Part shown: piece by piece, positions 10,038 to 20,781 of the stretch | Numbering within the stretch: the first letter of the stretch is position 1 | Layout of the letters: each line of letters starts with the position of its first letter | Assembly: GCF_019703515.2 (NCBI RefSeq) | Contig: NC_059346.1 | Span: forward strand, 57,610,001-57,674,000 | From: Myxocyprinus asiaticus | Lineage: Eukaryota; Chordata; Actinopteri; Cypriniformes; Catostomidae | Direction: 5' to 3' | DNA: 64,000 nt | Made by a program: the position numbers and the translations under genes | The notes under the pieces: generated by a model | Databases searched by the model: none | Seen by the model: the letters and a program-made list of their open reading frames with translations, nothing else | What the model was told of the DNA's origin: nothing

Positions 10038-11293
10038 AACCTGTCTTAAAAACTACTTAAATAAGAGTAAAAGAGTAGCTCATTTAAAAGTACTCTAAAG
10101 TAGTGAGTGCTATGTCACCATTTAAAATACGCTGTATTTATTAGGAATACAAGATGTGTATCAAAAATTTTATGTAACTGAATAATTAAAAAAAGGACTA
10201 ACCAGAAGACCAATCATCGCATCTGAAATTTTGCTCAGGTCATCTTGAAATAAGTGTCTAGAAAATCCTAAATCTGCAGAGCAAATAGTTTGAATACAAA
10301 CTTGAACTGTGCCTGTGATTAGATCCGCATGGCAAAGACATAAGGATGGAGAAACGCACACACATAGTGCTCCCAGAACTGTGTTACGCACCGTCGCTCC
10401 CAGACATGAGACAGTTCTTTACAGTGTTTTGTCTGCGTGCTCTAAACCAAGAATATTTTAGTAATAAAAGAGTCACAGTGGCTAAAAATTTTCAGGAACT
10501 CATGATTTTGCTCTTTTGAACACGCATCTTTATTTGCCTATTGTTATTGCGATATTATGTTTTTTCACATACAGTATTTTAAATCCACAACTTGGATGGA
10601 AACATAGCTACTGATGAACACTACGCGTATTTTTTCAACACATGTTTTTCAGTACACTGATAACCATTCGCAATGTATGAAAAAAATGTGTAGGGGCTAC
10701 TGTACATTACCCTTAATGCCCAAAGCGCGAGTTATTTTTGCACATAACACACTATGTTCAAAACAATGCAATGAATGCAAAAACTGTTAGAAAAAGCAGA
10801 AAAACACATGGCATGTCACTTCCCACACACTAGAAGGGGTGTAGAGCATAGGTGAGTAGTTTAGAATTCAAAACATACTGTACCTCATACACTTGATGAG
10901 TGTCAATATTTTTTATTTGTCGATAAACTTCAGTAGGGGTGTGTGTGTGTGTATGCTATCATCATGATATTTCTGTAATGTCTGTAATGTAAAATAAACT
11001 TATTATGTGGTTGAAAAGGATGCTTGAGCAGCTGTTTCTATAAAAGACATAGCGAGTCTGTCTCTCTCCGTATCGGCAGCTCGGCACGAAAGCAGATTTC
11101 AATTCTGGGAGCTTTTGATTTTACTGTCAATTCCAGAGACAAAAATATGTGATGCTCCGCTGCTAGGCACTTAATTAGCTGTCACAAATTAATATGTGAC
11201 ACTACGTATGAAGTGGTTAACCTCACCTAATGTGCTGAAATAGGCAGAGATAGAGTGCTAATGCTAATTACATTGCAGTTTTCATAATACAGA
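10038..11293. other. Spacer, nothing recognised
   Basis: AT-rich sequence with a short GT tract at about 10938-10952. No coding, RNA or transposon signal that I can name. Confidence 0.5.
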
Positions 11294-12100
11294 TGTGACG
11301 AGGAGGAGGGCGTGGCCGGGCTGTGATGATAGTCACCTGCCGCTGAGTTACCCCAATCAGCGGGAGAGAGATAAGGTGGAGCCGGAGACACCAGTTCGAG
11401 AGAGAGAGATCCACAAGGCTGGCTGTCTGTGTGTGTGTGTGTGTGTCTTTATGTTGAACGTGTTTGCTGAAAAGCAGCACATGTATTGAATGTGATGCTG
11501 AAAAGCAAGCTTTATGTTGTGTTTGTTTATTAAAAGACATTTTGGTTGATGACCAGGTTCCCACTTCCTCCTTTCCGATGAACAAAAGACCTGTCTGCCA
11601 CGGTGGTGCCGAAACCCAGGATTGGAAGAAGAAGCGCCATCAGAGAGTCTTCGCCGCTGATGGAGGATCGCGACGCCGAGGAGACGATCGATCCGGTGGT
11701 ACTGGAGCAGTTTGCCAGGAAGCGGAGGAGCCTGCTGCCATCTGCCAGGTGGCGGAGGAGCCCACTGCCATCCACCAGGAGGTGGAGGAGCCCACTGCCG
11801 TCTGCAAGGAGGTGGAGGAGCCCATTGCCATCCGCCAAGAGGTGAAGACCAGTGCCATCGCCAGGCGTCACGGAGGATCACTGCACAGTTAAGGACTGAA
11901 TGGCGGCGTGGTTGGGAACCTTAGTTTTTTTATCTCCTTTTTTTATTTTCTCTCTCCCCTCTCCCTCCCCTCATCCTACTCAGGTTCCCAGGAGGCAGAG
12001 AAGACCAGCTGGTGGTGGAACGGTCGAAGCCGGTTGGATCCTCGGCCTGAATTGGACGTTGGGGGTATGTGACGAGGAGGAGGGCATGGCCGGGCCGTGA
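11294..12100 (+). mobile_element. TRIM-like non-autonomous LTR element, single copy, 3' LTR truncated
   Basis: The 5' LTR (11294-11600, 307 bp) begins tgtgacgaggaggagggc and contains a GT microsatellite. It is followed after a 3-base gap by tggtgccgaaaccc (11604-11617), matching the complement of the tRNA-Phe 3' end. The internal part is only about 450 bp and has no pol. At 12068 the LTR start recurs (tgtgacgaggaggagggc) after a G-rich tract (gttgggggta), and homology stops by about 12100, so the 3' LTR is truncated. The same family forms the tandem element at 52562-54160 on the other strand. The short LTR-PBS-PPT layout is that of TRIM-type elements; mobilisation by a related autonomous element is inferred. 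Confidence 0.75.
11722..11841 (+). repeat. Four 30-bp repeats in the TRIM-like internal region
   Basis: Four consecutive 30-bp units each include ggaggagcc and a ctgccat-like segment. In one frame (11464-11892) they encode decapeptides of the form EEPTAIHQEV. Because 30 is a multiple of three, the frame stays open through the array. Whether this is a decayed gag or a non-coding repeat cannot be told. Confidence 0.75.
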
Positions 12101-13375
12101 CAATGGATTTTAAGGTGGGGATTTTAGATCCTCACCTTATTGTTAAAATGTCCAACTCTTTCTAGCATCCTTAATTACATTAATCACTGTTGATCACTCT
12201 ATATTATATGTTTAATTTACTTATTGATTTAATTATAAGTGGTAGCTTTAGGTCGAATTCTGTTCTGTCCTGTTTCTCTATGATTTCCTAGTCTTTTTGC
12301 AGGCCCAGCATTTCAGGAAGGTCTGGGTGCCATGTACTTGTATAAATAAGACCTGTTTGTTCTCTCTAATCATCTTTTTCTTCATGGGAATGTGACTATG
12401 TTTTTGTTAATGCTGTGCCTCAGAGCAACTAAACTTTTACAGAATGGATGTTTCAAGGACATCATGAGTAAAGAGGCCCCGTAACTCATAATACCTACCT
12501 AAGTGCTAGAATTAGTTATGGTTATGATAAAAAATTGTATGTCTTAAATAGTACTGTTGTCACAGTCGGATGAACACCATGTTTGAAGCGGTATGTCTAT
12601 TTTACCTATGTTTGTACCAATCAATTTTGCATATCCTTATAAATTCTAATTTCTGTATTTTAAGTTAGTTCACTCCCTGAACTCATCTGTAACCTGTCTT
12701 TCTGATTGTCACCATTGGAATTGTGGAGAAAGGAAAACACTGTCTTCCGTAAACTCTTAATTGATTGTAATCCTGATTCTGAGAGGTTTATCCATTACCC
12801 ATATTGGGGACCAAGCTGTAACCTCTGATCAACCAATAAACTAAGGTAAGAAGATTTTATTTATTAGGGACTGTCTGACTGGTTTTCATTTACAATAAAA
12901 AATAATTTATGCAGTAATTTTACATGACATTTAAGTTACAGTCCAGTAAGGCTGCTGAACATTTAAATGCACATTAAGAAAGAGAGAGAGTGCTTGAGCA
13001 GGGGCAGGGATGGTACACTGCAATGCTTATAGTTCTATTCAGCATCAAACTGAGCTTAAACAAACCAACCAAGCTCAGTCTTTTATTCTTTTCCACGATA
13101 AAGTTATAATTAAATGAAAATGTTTTAAAAATGGAAAGAAGAATTTGGTCGTGAGTGAAACCAATAGAAAAATGTTAAGATTAAATTGAACCTTGTCACT
13201 TCAGCAAATTTTGAATGAGAATAACTTCACATTCACGTGTCTATTCTGTGTGAGTCTCTGATACTAACTACATGTATGTCTTACATATGTCTCATACCAT
13301 CTATGGAGGCTTTATTGTGTGTGCGTTGTGTCACTAACTTTTAGAATAAGTGTTTTATAATTACTGATATTACAG
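12101..13375. other. Spacer with possible 5' splice donor
   Basis: No transposon signal is recognised. At about 12838-12850 the sequence aactaag/gtaagaag has splice-donor form and could end an untranslated exon of the candidate gene at 13376. That link is speculative. Confidence 0.35.
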
Positions 13376-13496
13376 ATGGCTGGAGATGATAAAGGCAACC
13401 CTATAAAGCTGATCATTCAGAATGAAGCACACTCACAGAGAAAGATTACCGAGACAGGGTTTTACCAGAATTGTCATCCTACGGTCACTGGCGCTG
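13376..13496 (+). CDS. Candidate host exon, unknown product (phase 1)
   Basis: An ATG directly follows an acceptor-like ttactgatattacag, and the frame reads MAGDDKGNPIKLIIQNEAHS, then 20 further codons without a stop up to a donor-like gctg/gtaatc. The length is 121 bp. The next candidate exon (13977 on, after tttgtag) continues in the same phase. Composition and splice signals are gene-like and no transposon match is obvious. I do not recognise the protein, and a 40-codon frame could be chance. Confidence 0.3.
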
Positions 13497-13976
13497 GTAA
13501 TCGTAACTGCTTTCTCATTTCTGATTAAAATTTCTCTCTGGATTGGTTGATTTCAGTCTTATACCACCAACTGAGCTTGTGATATTCCAGACTTTGCCTT
13601 CTTGACATTAGGTTCCAGAACTGTGTCATGTACTGTAAATTGGGCTTAAACAATATTGTGTATCTAAAAAAATATATTTTCTCTTCATAATCACCACATG
13701 GGGATCTAGTTTTAATATAAATTATAGTTCTAATGAAAATGAACTGAAACCAGCTAAAGTTAATATTGTGTTACAATTCTGATGGGATATTTGGAGCTAA
13801 CTGTGATTACTTATACACTGACAAGAACGTGAAAAACTGTTTTAATCTAACTTTTTGTAATCTGAACGTAAAACTCTAACAAAGTACTCTTTACAGTAGT
13901 TAAATGTGTATTCAGTAATGTTTTCCTCATTAAAAAACTCCTAAAGTCATGAATGACAATTTTGCAATATTTGTAG

Positions 13977-14092
13977 GAAATCTTGACCACTCAGATTGGA
14001 ATGAAGACTCCAGTCATTTTAGTAACTTTATAAAAGCTGTTTTATTGTACATGGAGAGTGTCGGCACATGGGGGCTGCCATGTTAGAATCAC
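13977..14092 (+). CDS. Candidate second exon or repeat-derived frame
   Basis: After the acceptor-like gcaatatttgtag the phase-matched frame reads GNLDHSDWNEDSSHFSNFIK and continues to a stop about 6 bp before the Harbinger boundary at 14099. The second half (acatggagagtgtcggcaca, ccatgttagaatcacatgac) looks like dispersed-repeat sequence, so this exon could be repeat-derived or spurious. Confidence 0.2.
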
Positions 14093-14413
14093 ATGACCAG
14101 GGCCTCATTTCCCAAAAGCAACGTAAGCCTAAATAGATCGTAGAATCTATCTTACGATTCATCTTATTTTTGCGGCCCATTTCCCAAAAGCATCGTAACT
14201 TTAGTACTTGAAAATGCTCATAGATTAACGAGTGCCCTGGAGTACTCGTACATAAGAACATCATAAGGACACAGACTTATGCAGACACCTGCAGGACAAT
14301 CGCTAAATTACACCTAATACAATTTAAATACCTATAGCTACACTTTATGCTCATTTAATATCAGTATACTGTACATACATTTTATTTTATTATTATTTTT
14401 AACCAACAAAGCT

Positions 14414-14456
14414 AATAATAATAATAACAACAACAACAACAACAACAACAATAATA
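14414..14456. repeat. AAT/AAC trinucleotide microsatellite
   Basis: Runs of aataat followed by about nine aac units, then ataata. It lies within the Harbinger element. Confidence 0.95.
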
Positions 14457-14699
14457 AATGCAGAAAATGGTTAGTCGATATTGGATGAACAGATAAATTA
14501 ATAAAGAAACAAATGAAGTTATTTGTGGACTAGTAGGTAACATCAAAGTGCTGACATGATTGTTGCAGAGAACTGTAAAAATTACAATCAGAGAGAGAAG
14601 GAAAAAAGTAAATAACTTGCTGCTGTGCATGAAAATCGTCCATACAGTATACTGGCTCCTCATCCTCATCTCCTCTTCCTCTCTGATACCTATGGGTGC

Positions 14700-14829
14700 T
14701 CTTGCCCACACCACGCATTGTGTAGAACCACACATGTTGTGTAGCATTGCTGTTACCATTATCACTTTTGGGAGCAAAGAGCAGATCTCCCTTTGATTGG
14801 TGAATGTCCCTAAAGCGCATCTTCCACAC
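14700..14829 (-). pseudogene. Harbinger transposase C-terminal remnant
   Basis: The minus-strand frame reads LPKVIMVTAMLHNMCGS, resembling the (K)xxACxxLHNxC segment near the C-terminus of HARBI1-type DDE transposases. An adjacent frame (14829 start) carries the region upstream of it. Frames are broken and the catalytic Asp residues are absent. The assignment depends mainly on the LHN motif and the flanking termini. Confidence 0.45.
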
Positions 14830-15638
14830 GTCTCCTTATTTTGCGCTCCGCAATAACACAGTGAACCTCGTTATATTTAATTAATGCTTGTTGTCATTAG
14901 CAGGACAGGGTCTCTGCTGTCTTCACTGATCCTGGAAGCCTTAATCTCGACCCACAGAGCTAAAAATGTTTGTTTTTTTGTTTTTTTGTCATTAACAATT
15001 TGTATTGATTCCACACTCAAATCAACACAAACAGCACATGAAAACACAGAATCAACTTTCAACTAAATATACCCCCCTCCCCCCCCACCCCACCCAACAC
15101 ACATACAAACAGACAGTCCAAAGAATATACTCAGACATAAAAAAAACCCACAAAAAATTGTCCAAAAAAAAGAAAAAGAAAAAGGGTTCCACACATCAGT
15201 TCGTTACATACACACCATTTAAACTGTCCCTCTCCACTGTTCCTCCCTGGCAACCCTCCAAGAAGGCCAAATAAGTGCCCCACTTCTTCTCAAAGGCACC
15301 CAAGCTGCCCAGCCGTCTATGCAACATCTTTTCAAAGGCCGCCACTGTGCCCAATTCGGTGCACAACTCATGAAATGAGGGTGCACCAGCCGACTTCCAT
15401 CCCCCAAGGATCTCTTTCCTGCTGATCATCACACTGGTAAGGACCCAGTTTTTAATATGTGTATTCCCTAAGTCAACCCCCACCCCATCACCCAAAATAC
15501 ATGAAGGGATCGCCAACAGGTGGGTGTATCTGTAAGACCAACCCTATGCAATCTAGAGGGAGTCCAATAAAAACGATGCAGAATCCTATATTGAATGAGG
15601 TGCATCCTTGCATCCCTATACACAGACTTTACATTTTT

Positions 15639-17923
15639 TTAAATCCTACCCCATTCTCCATCCTCCAGTACTAAATTTAAGTCTTTCTCCCATAACTTCT
15701 TGAGAGATGTCAAAACCCCATCCCCTAGACTCTGAATTAGCCAGGAATAGTACACTGAAGCCTCGTGACCCTTTCCAAAAGCCGCTAGTACCATCTCAAG
15801 AGTGTCTGCAGCTTTAGGGGGCTGTGTACTACACCCAAAGTTGGTACAAAGTAGATGGCGCAGCTGTAAGTACCTAAAGAATTGAGATCTGGGAATCCCA
15901 AACTGCTGTGTAATATTTTCAAAGTATCTCAATGCTCCATTTTCATACAGGTCACCCAGTGCAGCAACTCCCTTCTCAATCCATTCTGTCCAGCAAAAAG
16001 GGGACTTGTTAATACACAATTTAGGGTTTAACCAAATACTTGTGGCAACGTTCAGGTAAATGTCCGAATTGAGCATGCGGGAATCCTTTGTCCACACTAA
16101 CTGCATGTGTGAGATAACGGGATGTGTCTTTACTTCTCCTGGCAGCTTGGTAGAAAGACATTGCAATGGCAAGATAGGGGCAAGGACCTCCTGTTCAATA
16201 AAGAGCCAGGGAGGAGCTCTTACAGGCGGAAGCGACCAATGCACCAAATGTCTGGGACCAAAAACATAATAGTAAAACAATATTTTGGGGAAACCTAACC
16301 CACCTTTGTCAATTGGCCTGTGTAACTTGTTAGAATGCATTCGAGGGCACTTACCATTCCAGATAAAAGATTTAGCAATAGTATCAAATTGTTTAAAATA
16401 AAAGAGGGGAACTCCAATGGGTAGAGACTGTAATAGGTAGTTAAATTTTGGATTACAATTCATTTTTATAACATTAACCTTCCCAATCATAGATAAATGT
16501 AATGAAGCCTACCTTTCCACATCACTCGAAAACTTTTTTATTAAAGGGTCAAAATTAACTCTGATTAAATCACATAAATTTGCTGGGAATAAAATACCCA
16601 AATACTTAATGCCCTGTTTGGGCCACTGAAAGGCGCCTGGCTGAAAAGCCGTTACTGGGCAGTACGCTGTCAGAGCCAGAGCTTCGGATTTAGACCAATT
16701 CACTCTGTATCCTGAAAATTTAGAGAAGGAACTGATCATTCTGTGGTGGCAAGGCATAGATCTAGTGGGGTCAGAGACGAATAATAAAATATAATCTGCG
16801 TAAAGCAAAGCTTATGCACCACACCTCCCGCCATCACCCCTGGAAAATCATCCTCCTTTCTTATCGTGGCTGCTAATGGTTCCAGAGCAAGACAGAACAA
16901 TACTGGGGAAAGAGGGCAACCCTGCCGGGTGCCCCTATCCAGAGGAAAATAATCTGAAATTAATCCATTTGTTTGAACCGTCGCTACAGGGTTTCTATAA
17001 AGTAACTTAATCCAAATTTAAGTTGGACGGTAACTCTTACACTCGCTTGGATCTTTGTCTTTTTTAAGAATCAGACTGATCCGGGCTTGTGTCATGGTTG
17101 ATGGGAGCTTTCCATTCTTTAATGATTCTGTATAAACTTCTAGTAAAAGTGGAGCCAATTCTGTAGCATAAGATCTAAAAAATTCAGCGGCAAAACCATC
17201 TGGTCCCAGAGCCTTGCCTGTAGGTAAGGCCTTAATTACCTCGTCAAGCTCCTCCAAGCTTATCTCAGAATCAAGATAATTTTTTTGCTCAGTTGTCAAT
17301 TTAGGGAGTTCTAAGGGTTCCACAAAATTTCTGATATCTTCATCAGTAGATGAAGACGTGGAACTATAGAGATCAAGATAGAACTCTTTAAAAGCATTAT
17401 TAATATCAATGGCCGAGGTAAAGATTTTATCACCAGCAGATTTCACTGAGGGAATGGTAGAAAAAGACTCTCTCTGTTTTATATATTTAGCCAAAAGCTT
17501 CCCTGCTTTGTCACCCAACTCAAAGTATGATTGTCTTGCCCTGAATAACCAAAACTCCACCTTCCACGATAAAACAGTATTATATCTGTATATCAAACGA
17601 GTCAATTCTCTGAGGCCGTCAGACGACATTCAGCGCTTCAGCTCTGCCTCGGCACTTTTTTATATTCCCTTCCAACTCCATGAGTTCACGTGCTTTCTAT
17701 TTTTTGGTGAATGAGGCTACTGTATGATCCGGCCCCTAAGAACCACCTTAAGTGCCTCCAAAGCCACGCCCACAGAGGATACTGAGGACCAGTTGGTCTC
17801 CATATAAACATTGATTTCAGTCTTTAACATTTGTTGGAAATCAGTATTTTGCAAAAGGGATACATTAAAGTGCCAACATTCCTTGAACCGATCGTGTTTC
17901 TCTCTTGTCAAATTTGCCAACAA
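15639..17923 (-). pseudogene. L1 ORF2 (reverse transcriptase) remnant, copy A
   Basis: Three main pieces are readable. 17923-17717 has CWHFNVSLLQNTDFQQMLK from the EN-RT spacer. 17629-17018 has SYFELGDKAGKLLAKYIKQ, then EVIKALPTGKALGPDGFAAE and ISLILKKDKDP, the RT N-terminal region. 16808-16509 has the active-site region; it reads YADY instead of YADD because codon 16791-16793 is TAT in place of GAT. 16490-15639 is the C-terminal domain with HRPIDKGGLGFPK. Frameshifts separate the pieces, and RT between 17018 and 16810 is partly out of frame. Confidence 0.85.
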
Positions 17924-17934
17924 GAAAATATTGT

Positions 17935-18085
17935 GATTCTTCCAAGAAAGCTTTCCTTTGAAATTTGGCCAGAATTGATCTGGGCCTGTCTCCTCTCAAT
18001 TTCCAGTTTATGGCCTGTTATGTCAAGCAGACTTGGGAAGAGCTCGTCCAGGAATTTCACCATATCTCTGCCCTCTAATTACAAA
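17935..18085 (-). pseudogene. L1 ORF1 fragment, copy A
   Basis: The minus strand reads GRDMVKFLDELFPSLLDITG and HKLEIER, matching the ORF1 frame at 62438-62520 (GQDMVTFLDRLIPNLLDITS). It is joined directly to ORF2 spacer sequence, showing an internal deletion of the ORF1 end, the intergenic region and the endonuclease. Confidence 0.75.
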
Positions 18086-18324
18086 TGTTTTTAAAGTTAC
18101 GCACAAATATAATGAAGTTGCAATGACGAGCAGCACTATACGGTCACATTTCAGCACTTCATGTTTATGGACAGCATCTCCCTTAAGTTGCATTTAAAGC
18201 GTGTCCTCGCATGTTCATGTTAAGTGCAGTTTTGGGAAACGCATGTAAAATATAATTAAGGTTCGTAAAATTGCTCGTACAAAACGCTCTTAATCGCTAA
18301 GATCAATCGTTATTGGGAAATGAG

Positions 18325-18727
18325 GTGCTGCTGAATACTACTTGGTTAATCTCAGTAACCGTCCTGTTATTTGACACTTTCACTCATTGATTAAAGTAAT
18401 CATGGCTGACGGTGAATACTAAATTTTACAATAGCATCTGAAACTACTGATTTTAAATGATGCTGCATCCAAGCCGATAGGTGTCAGTGCAAGTCCAAGA
18501 AGACACAAAGACAAAAGTTACTGAGTGCACCTTTAATGTATCCTCCATCTCTTGACCAGGGATCCATGAATAGAAAAAAAACTTTGAGATGAAAATGGGT
18601 TGTTATGTTAAGGTATTGTTTTTACTGATGAATTCACTGGTACCAAAATTATTCAGGTTTCCTTTGACACTTTTAAATGTCTCTTTAATGGAAAATGATA
18701 ATTTTGAAAGTTCATCAACATGTGTCC

Positions 18728-18775
<48 letters not shown>

Positions 18776-18894
18776 GTATGGATTGGAATGGAACACACAA
18801 GACAAATTCCCTTAGTAATCCATCACAATGAAATAAATTGAACCAAATAATGAATAATAATAAAATAATAAATAAATAATGAACCAGATAATAA
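18325..18894. other. Spacer with TA microsatellite
   Basis: The sequence after the Harbinger end (tgctgaatactacttggtta...tactgagtgcacctttaatg) looks like a dispersed fish repeat, not clearly bounded. A (TA)n tract lies at 18729-18772, flanked by inverted ccctaa/ttagg. Confidence 0.4.
18729..18772. repeat. TA dinucleotide microsatellite
   Basis: About 22 uninterrupted TA units. Confidence 0.97.
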
Positions 18895-18900
18895 ATTTAT

Positions 18901-19832
18901 GATGTGCAGCCAAAGGTTGTTGAGCTTCACAAAATGGGAAGTGGCTATAAGAAAATAGCTAAAGAATTGAAAATGACCATTTCCACCATCAGGGCAATAA
19001 TTAAGAAGTTCCAATCAACTGGAGATGTTAAGAATTGGCCTGGAAGAGGATGTGTGCCTATATTGTCTGCACGCATGGTGGAGGATGGTTCGAGTGGCCA
19101 AAAATTAGTTGGGTCTGAGTGTCAGAGAGTCTCCAAACCACAATCAGACATCACCTACAATGCCACAAGTTGTTTGGGAGGGTTTCAAGGAAAAAAGCCT
19201 CTGCTCTCATCCAACAACAAACTCAAGCATCTTCAGTTTGCCAGACACTACTGGAACTTCAAATGGGACCAGGATCTATGGTCAGATAAAACAAAAATAG
19301 AGCTTTTTGGCAGCAAACACAAGAGATGGGGTTGGTGCACAGAGAGAGGTAGCCATATGGAAAAGTACCTCATGCCCATGGTTAAATATTGTGGTGGATC
19401 TTTAATGTTGTTGGGCTGTTTTTAAGCCAGAGATCCTGTACATCTTGTTCGGATACATGGCATCATCACATAAAAAATCAAAACCTGACTGCCTCTGCCA
19501 GAAAGCTTAAAATGGGCCCTGGTTGGATCTTCCAGCAGGACAATGATCCAAAACACACATCAAAATCAACTGAAAAATGGTTCACTGACCACAAAACCAA
19601 GGTTCTGCCATGGCCATCCCAGTCCTCTGACCTGAATCCCATAGGAAATGTGTGGGTTGAACTGAAGAGGAGAGTCCACCAGCGTGGACCTCACAATTTG
19701 AAGGGTCTGGAGAGATTCTGCATGGAGAAATGGTCTCAGATCCCTTGTCATGTCTTCTCCAGCCTCATTAGGCATTATAGGGGAAGACTCAGAGCTGTTA
19801 TCTTGGCAAAGGGAGGTTACACAAAGTATTGA
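18901..19832 (+). pseudogene. Tc1-type transposase, catalytically dead
   Basis: The first frame (18904-19425) has an N-terminal helix-turn-helix region (VVELHKMGSGYKKIAKELKM, STIRAIIKKFQSTG) and the first catalytic Asp in LWSDKTKIELFG. After a frameshift near 19400 the second frame (to 19832) has FQQDNDPKHTSKS with the second Asp, then SSDLNPIGNVW. The third catalytic residue of the DD34E triad, normally Glu, is Gly here (codon 19644-19646); the spacing of 34 residues is preserved. The end GGYTKY-stop is the usual Tc1 C-terminus. Two independent lesions make it inactive. Confidence 0.9.
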
Positions 19833-19982
19833 ATAAAAGTCTGCCAATAATTGTGCCACACATATATCTGATAAAGGTATTTATTTTTTTTATAAAACTT
19901 GTGTTGTGTTTTAATTCATTAGAGGATAGATTTTTTTTTGTGTGAATATTTTGAAAGATCAAAAGGAAAATCAATAAAGGCA

Positions 19983-20141
19983 TGTAAGCGCAGTGTAGTT
20001 CTAGCGGGAAGACTGGCAGCTGTACATCATCGCACCATTAGCTAGGTAACTCCTAGCCAATCACATGTAATCCATTGCTTTATAAATTTGCTCACAATCT
20101 ATCACATTGCTGTTTCAGCATGCTAACACGGGAACTTCATT
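19983..20141 (+). repeat. LTR-like repeat, 5' part of first copy
   Basis: It begins tgtaagcgcag and includes a CCAAT-like tagccaatcacatg and TATA-like gctttataaat. The segment is nearly identical to 22576-22735. Its continuation (polyA-signal end) appears only at about 22397-22570, so this copy seems split by about 2.25 kb of other sequence. Confidence 0.65.
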
Positions 20142-20640
20142 CTATAGCACTGTCTGACATTGAGTCCATTCGCTCTCTGACTAGCTAACATCCAGCTATT
20201 GACACAGACTTATTCACTGCTCCTTACCTTATCCAGAATCAGCAGTTCCTCACGCATCAAATGTCAGCAAATTTCCAGATTCTCAGTGGGATCACGCCCT
20301 CTTGGAATCATAATAGACAAGTTCCGACCTCTCCAGGCCACAGGAGAACCCGTGCACAGAACATCTCTGGAAGCCCGCCTTCCCTTCCCAACGATGCCGT
20401 CACTTCATCTCAACTTCTGCCTGTATCAAACCCATGGGGAGTAAACAATCAGCAAACCTGGATCTTCATCCATATCTCTCTCACTTAGAATATCTCCCTC
20501 AATTGAGCCACCGCATCCTCAATTGGAATGCATGACCCGGCGCGGAAGGAGTGCGCTCCTCAACAAGTTTGTTAAAATCATCGACTCAGGCCCGTTGGAT
20601 TTAATCAGTAAGATTTATGACTTTGTGTGTGGGCCTCAGT

Positions 20641-20781
20641 CAGGCTTTTTACAACTGTGTTAGGCCTGCCTTTGTCTTATATCTGAATACATGAGGCCCA
20701 ACAAAAACCACACAACGATGTTGGGCCTCGTGTATTCAGATAGAAGACAAAGGCAGGCCTAACACAGTCGTAAAACCTGAC
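20641..20781. repeat. Large imperfect palindrome (about 62-bp arms, 17-bp loop)
   Basis: The left arm at 20641-20702 (gtgttaggcctgcctttgtc within it) and the right arm at 20720-20781 (gacaaaggcaggcctaacac within it) are inverted complements with a few mismatches. The spacer is 17 bp. Confidence 0.85.

Larger units (their letters stand above)
14970..18090 (-). mobile_element. L1-type LINE, copy A, antisense, internally deleted
   Basis: Read on the minus strand: ORF1 C-terminal piece (18085-17935), ORF2 spacer and RT (17923-16509), ORF2 C-terminus (16490-15639), and a 3' untranslated region ending in an A-rich tail (plus-strand T-rich at about 14968-14990). The junction near 17935 fuses ORF1 to the endonuclease/RT spacer, so the endonuclease is deleted. 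It is nested in the Harbinger element, so it inserted later. Confidence 0.85.
14099..18324. mobile_element. Harbinger-type DNA element carrying an L1 insertion
   Basis: The left end reads ggcctcatttcccaaaagca. The right end, inverted, reads cacctcatttcccaataacg. A second internal copy of the tttcccaaaa motif sits inside each end (about 14177-14189 and 18230-18240), giving symmetric double termini. The interior holds a transposase-like piece at 14700-14829 and an antisense L1 at 14970-18090. Target-site duplications could not be fixed. Length without the L1 is about 1.1 kb, so it is a deleted, non-autonomous copy. Confidence 0.6.
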
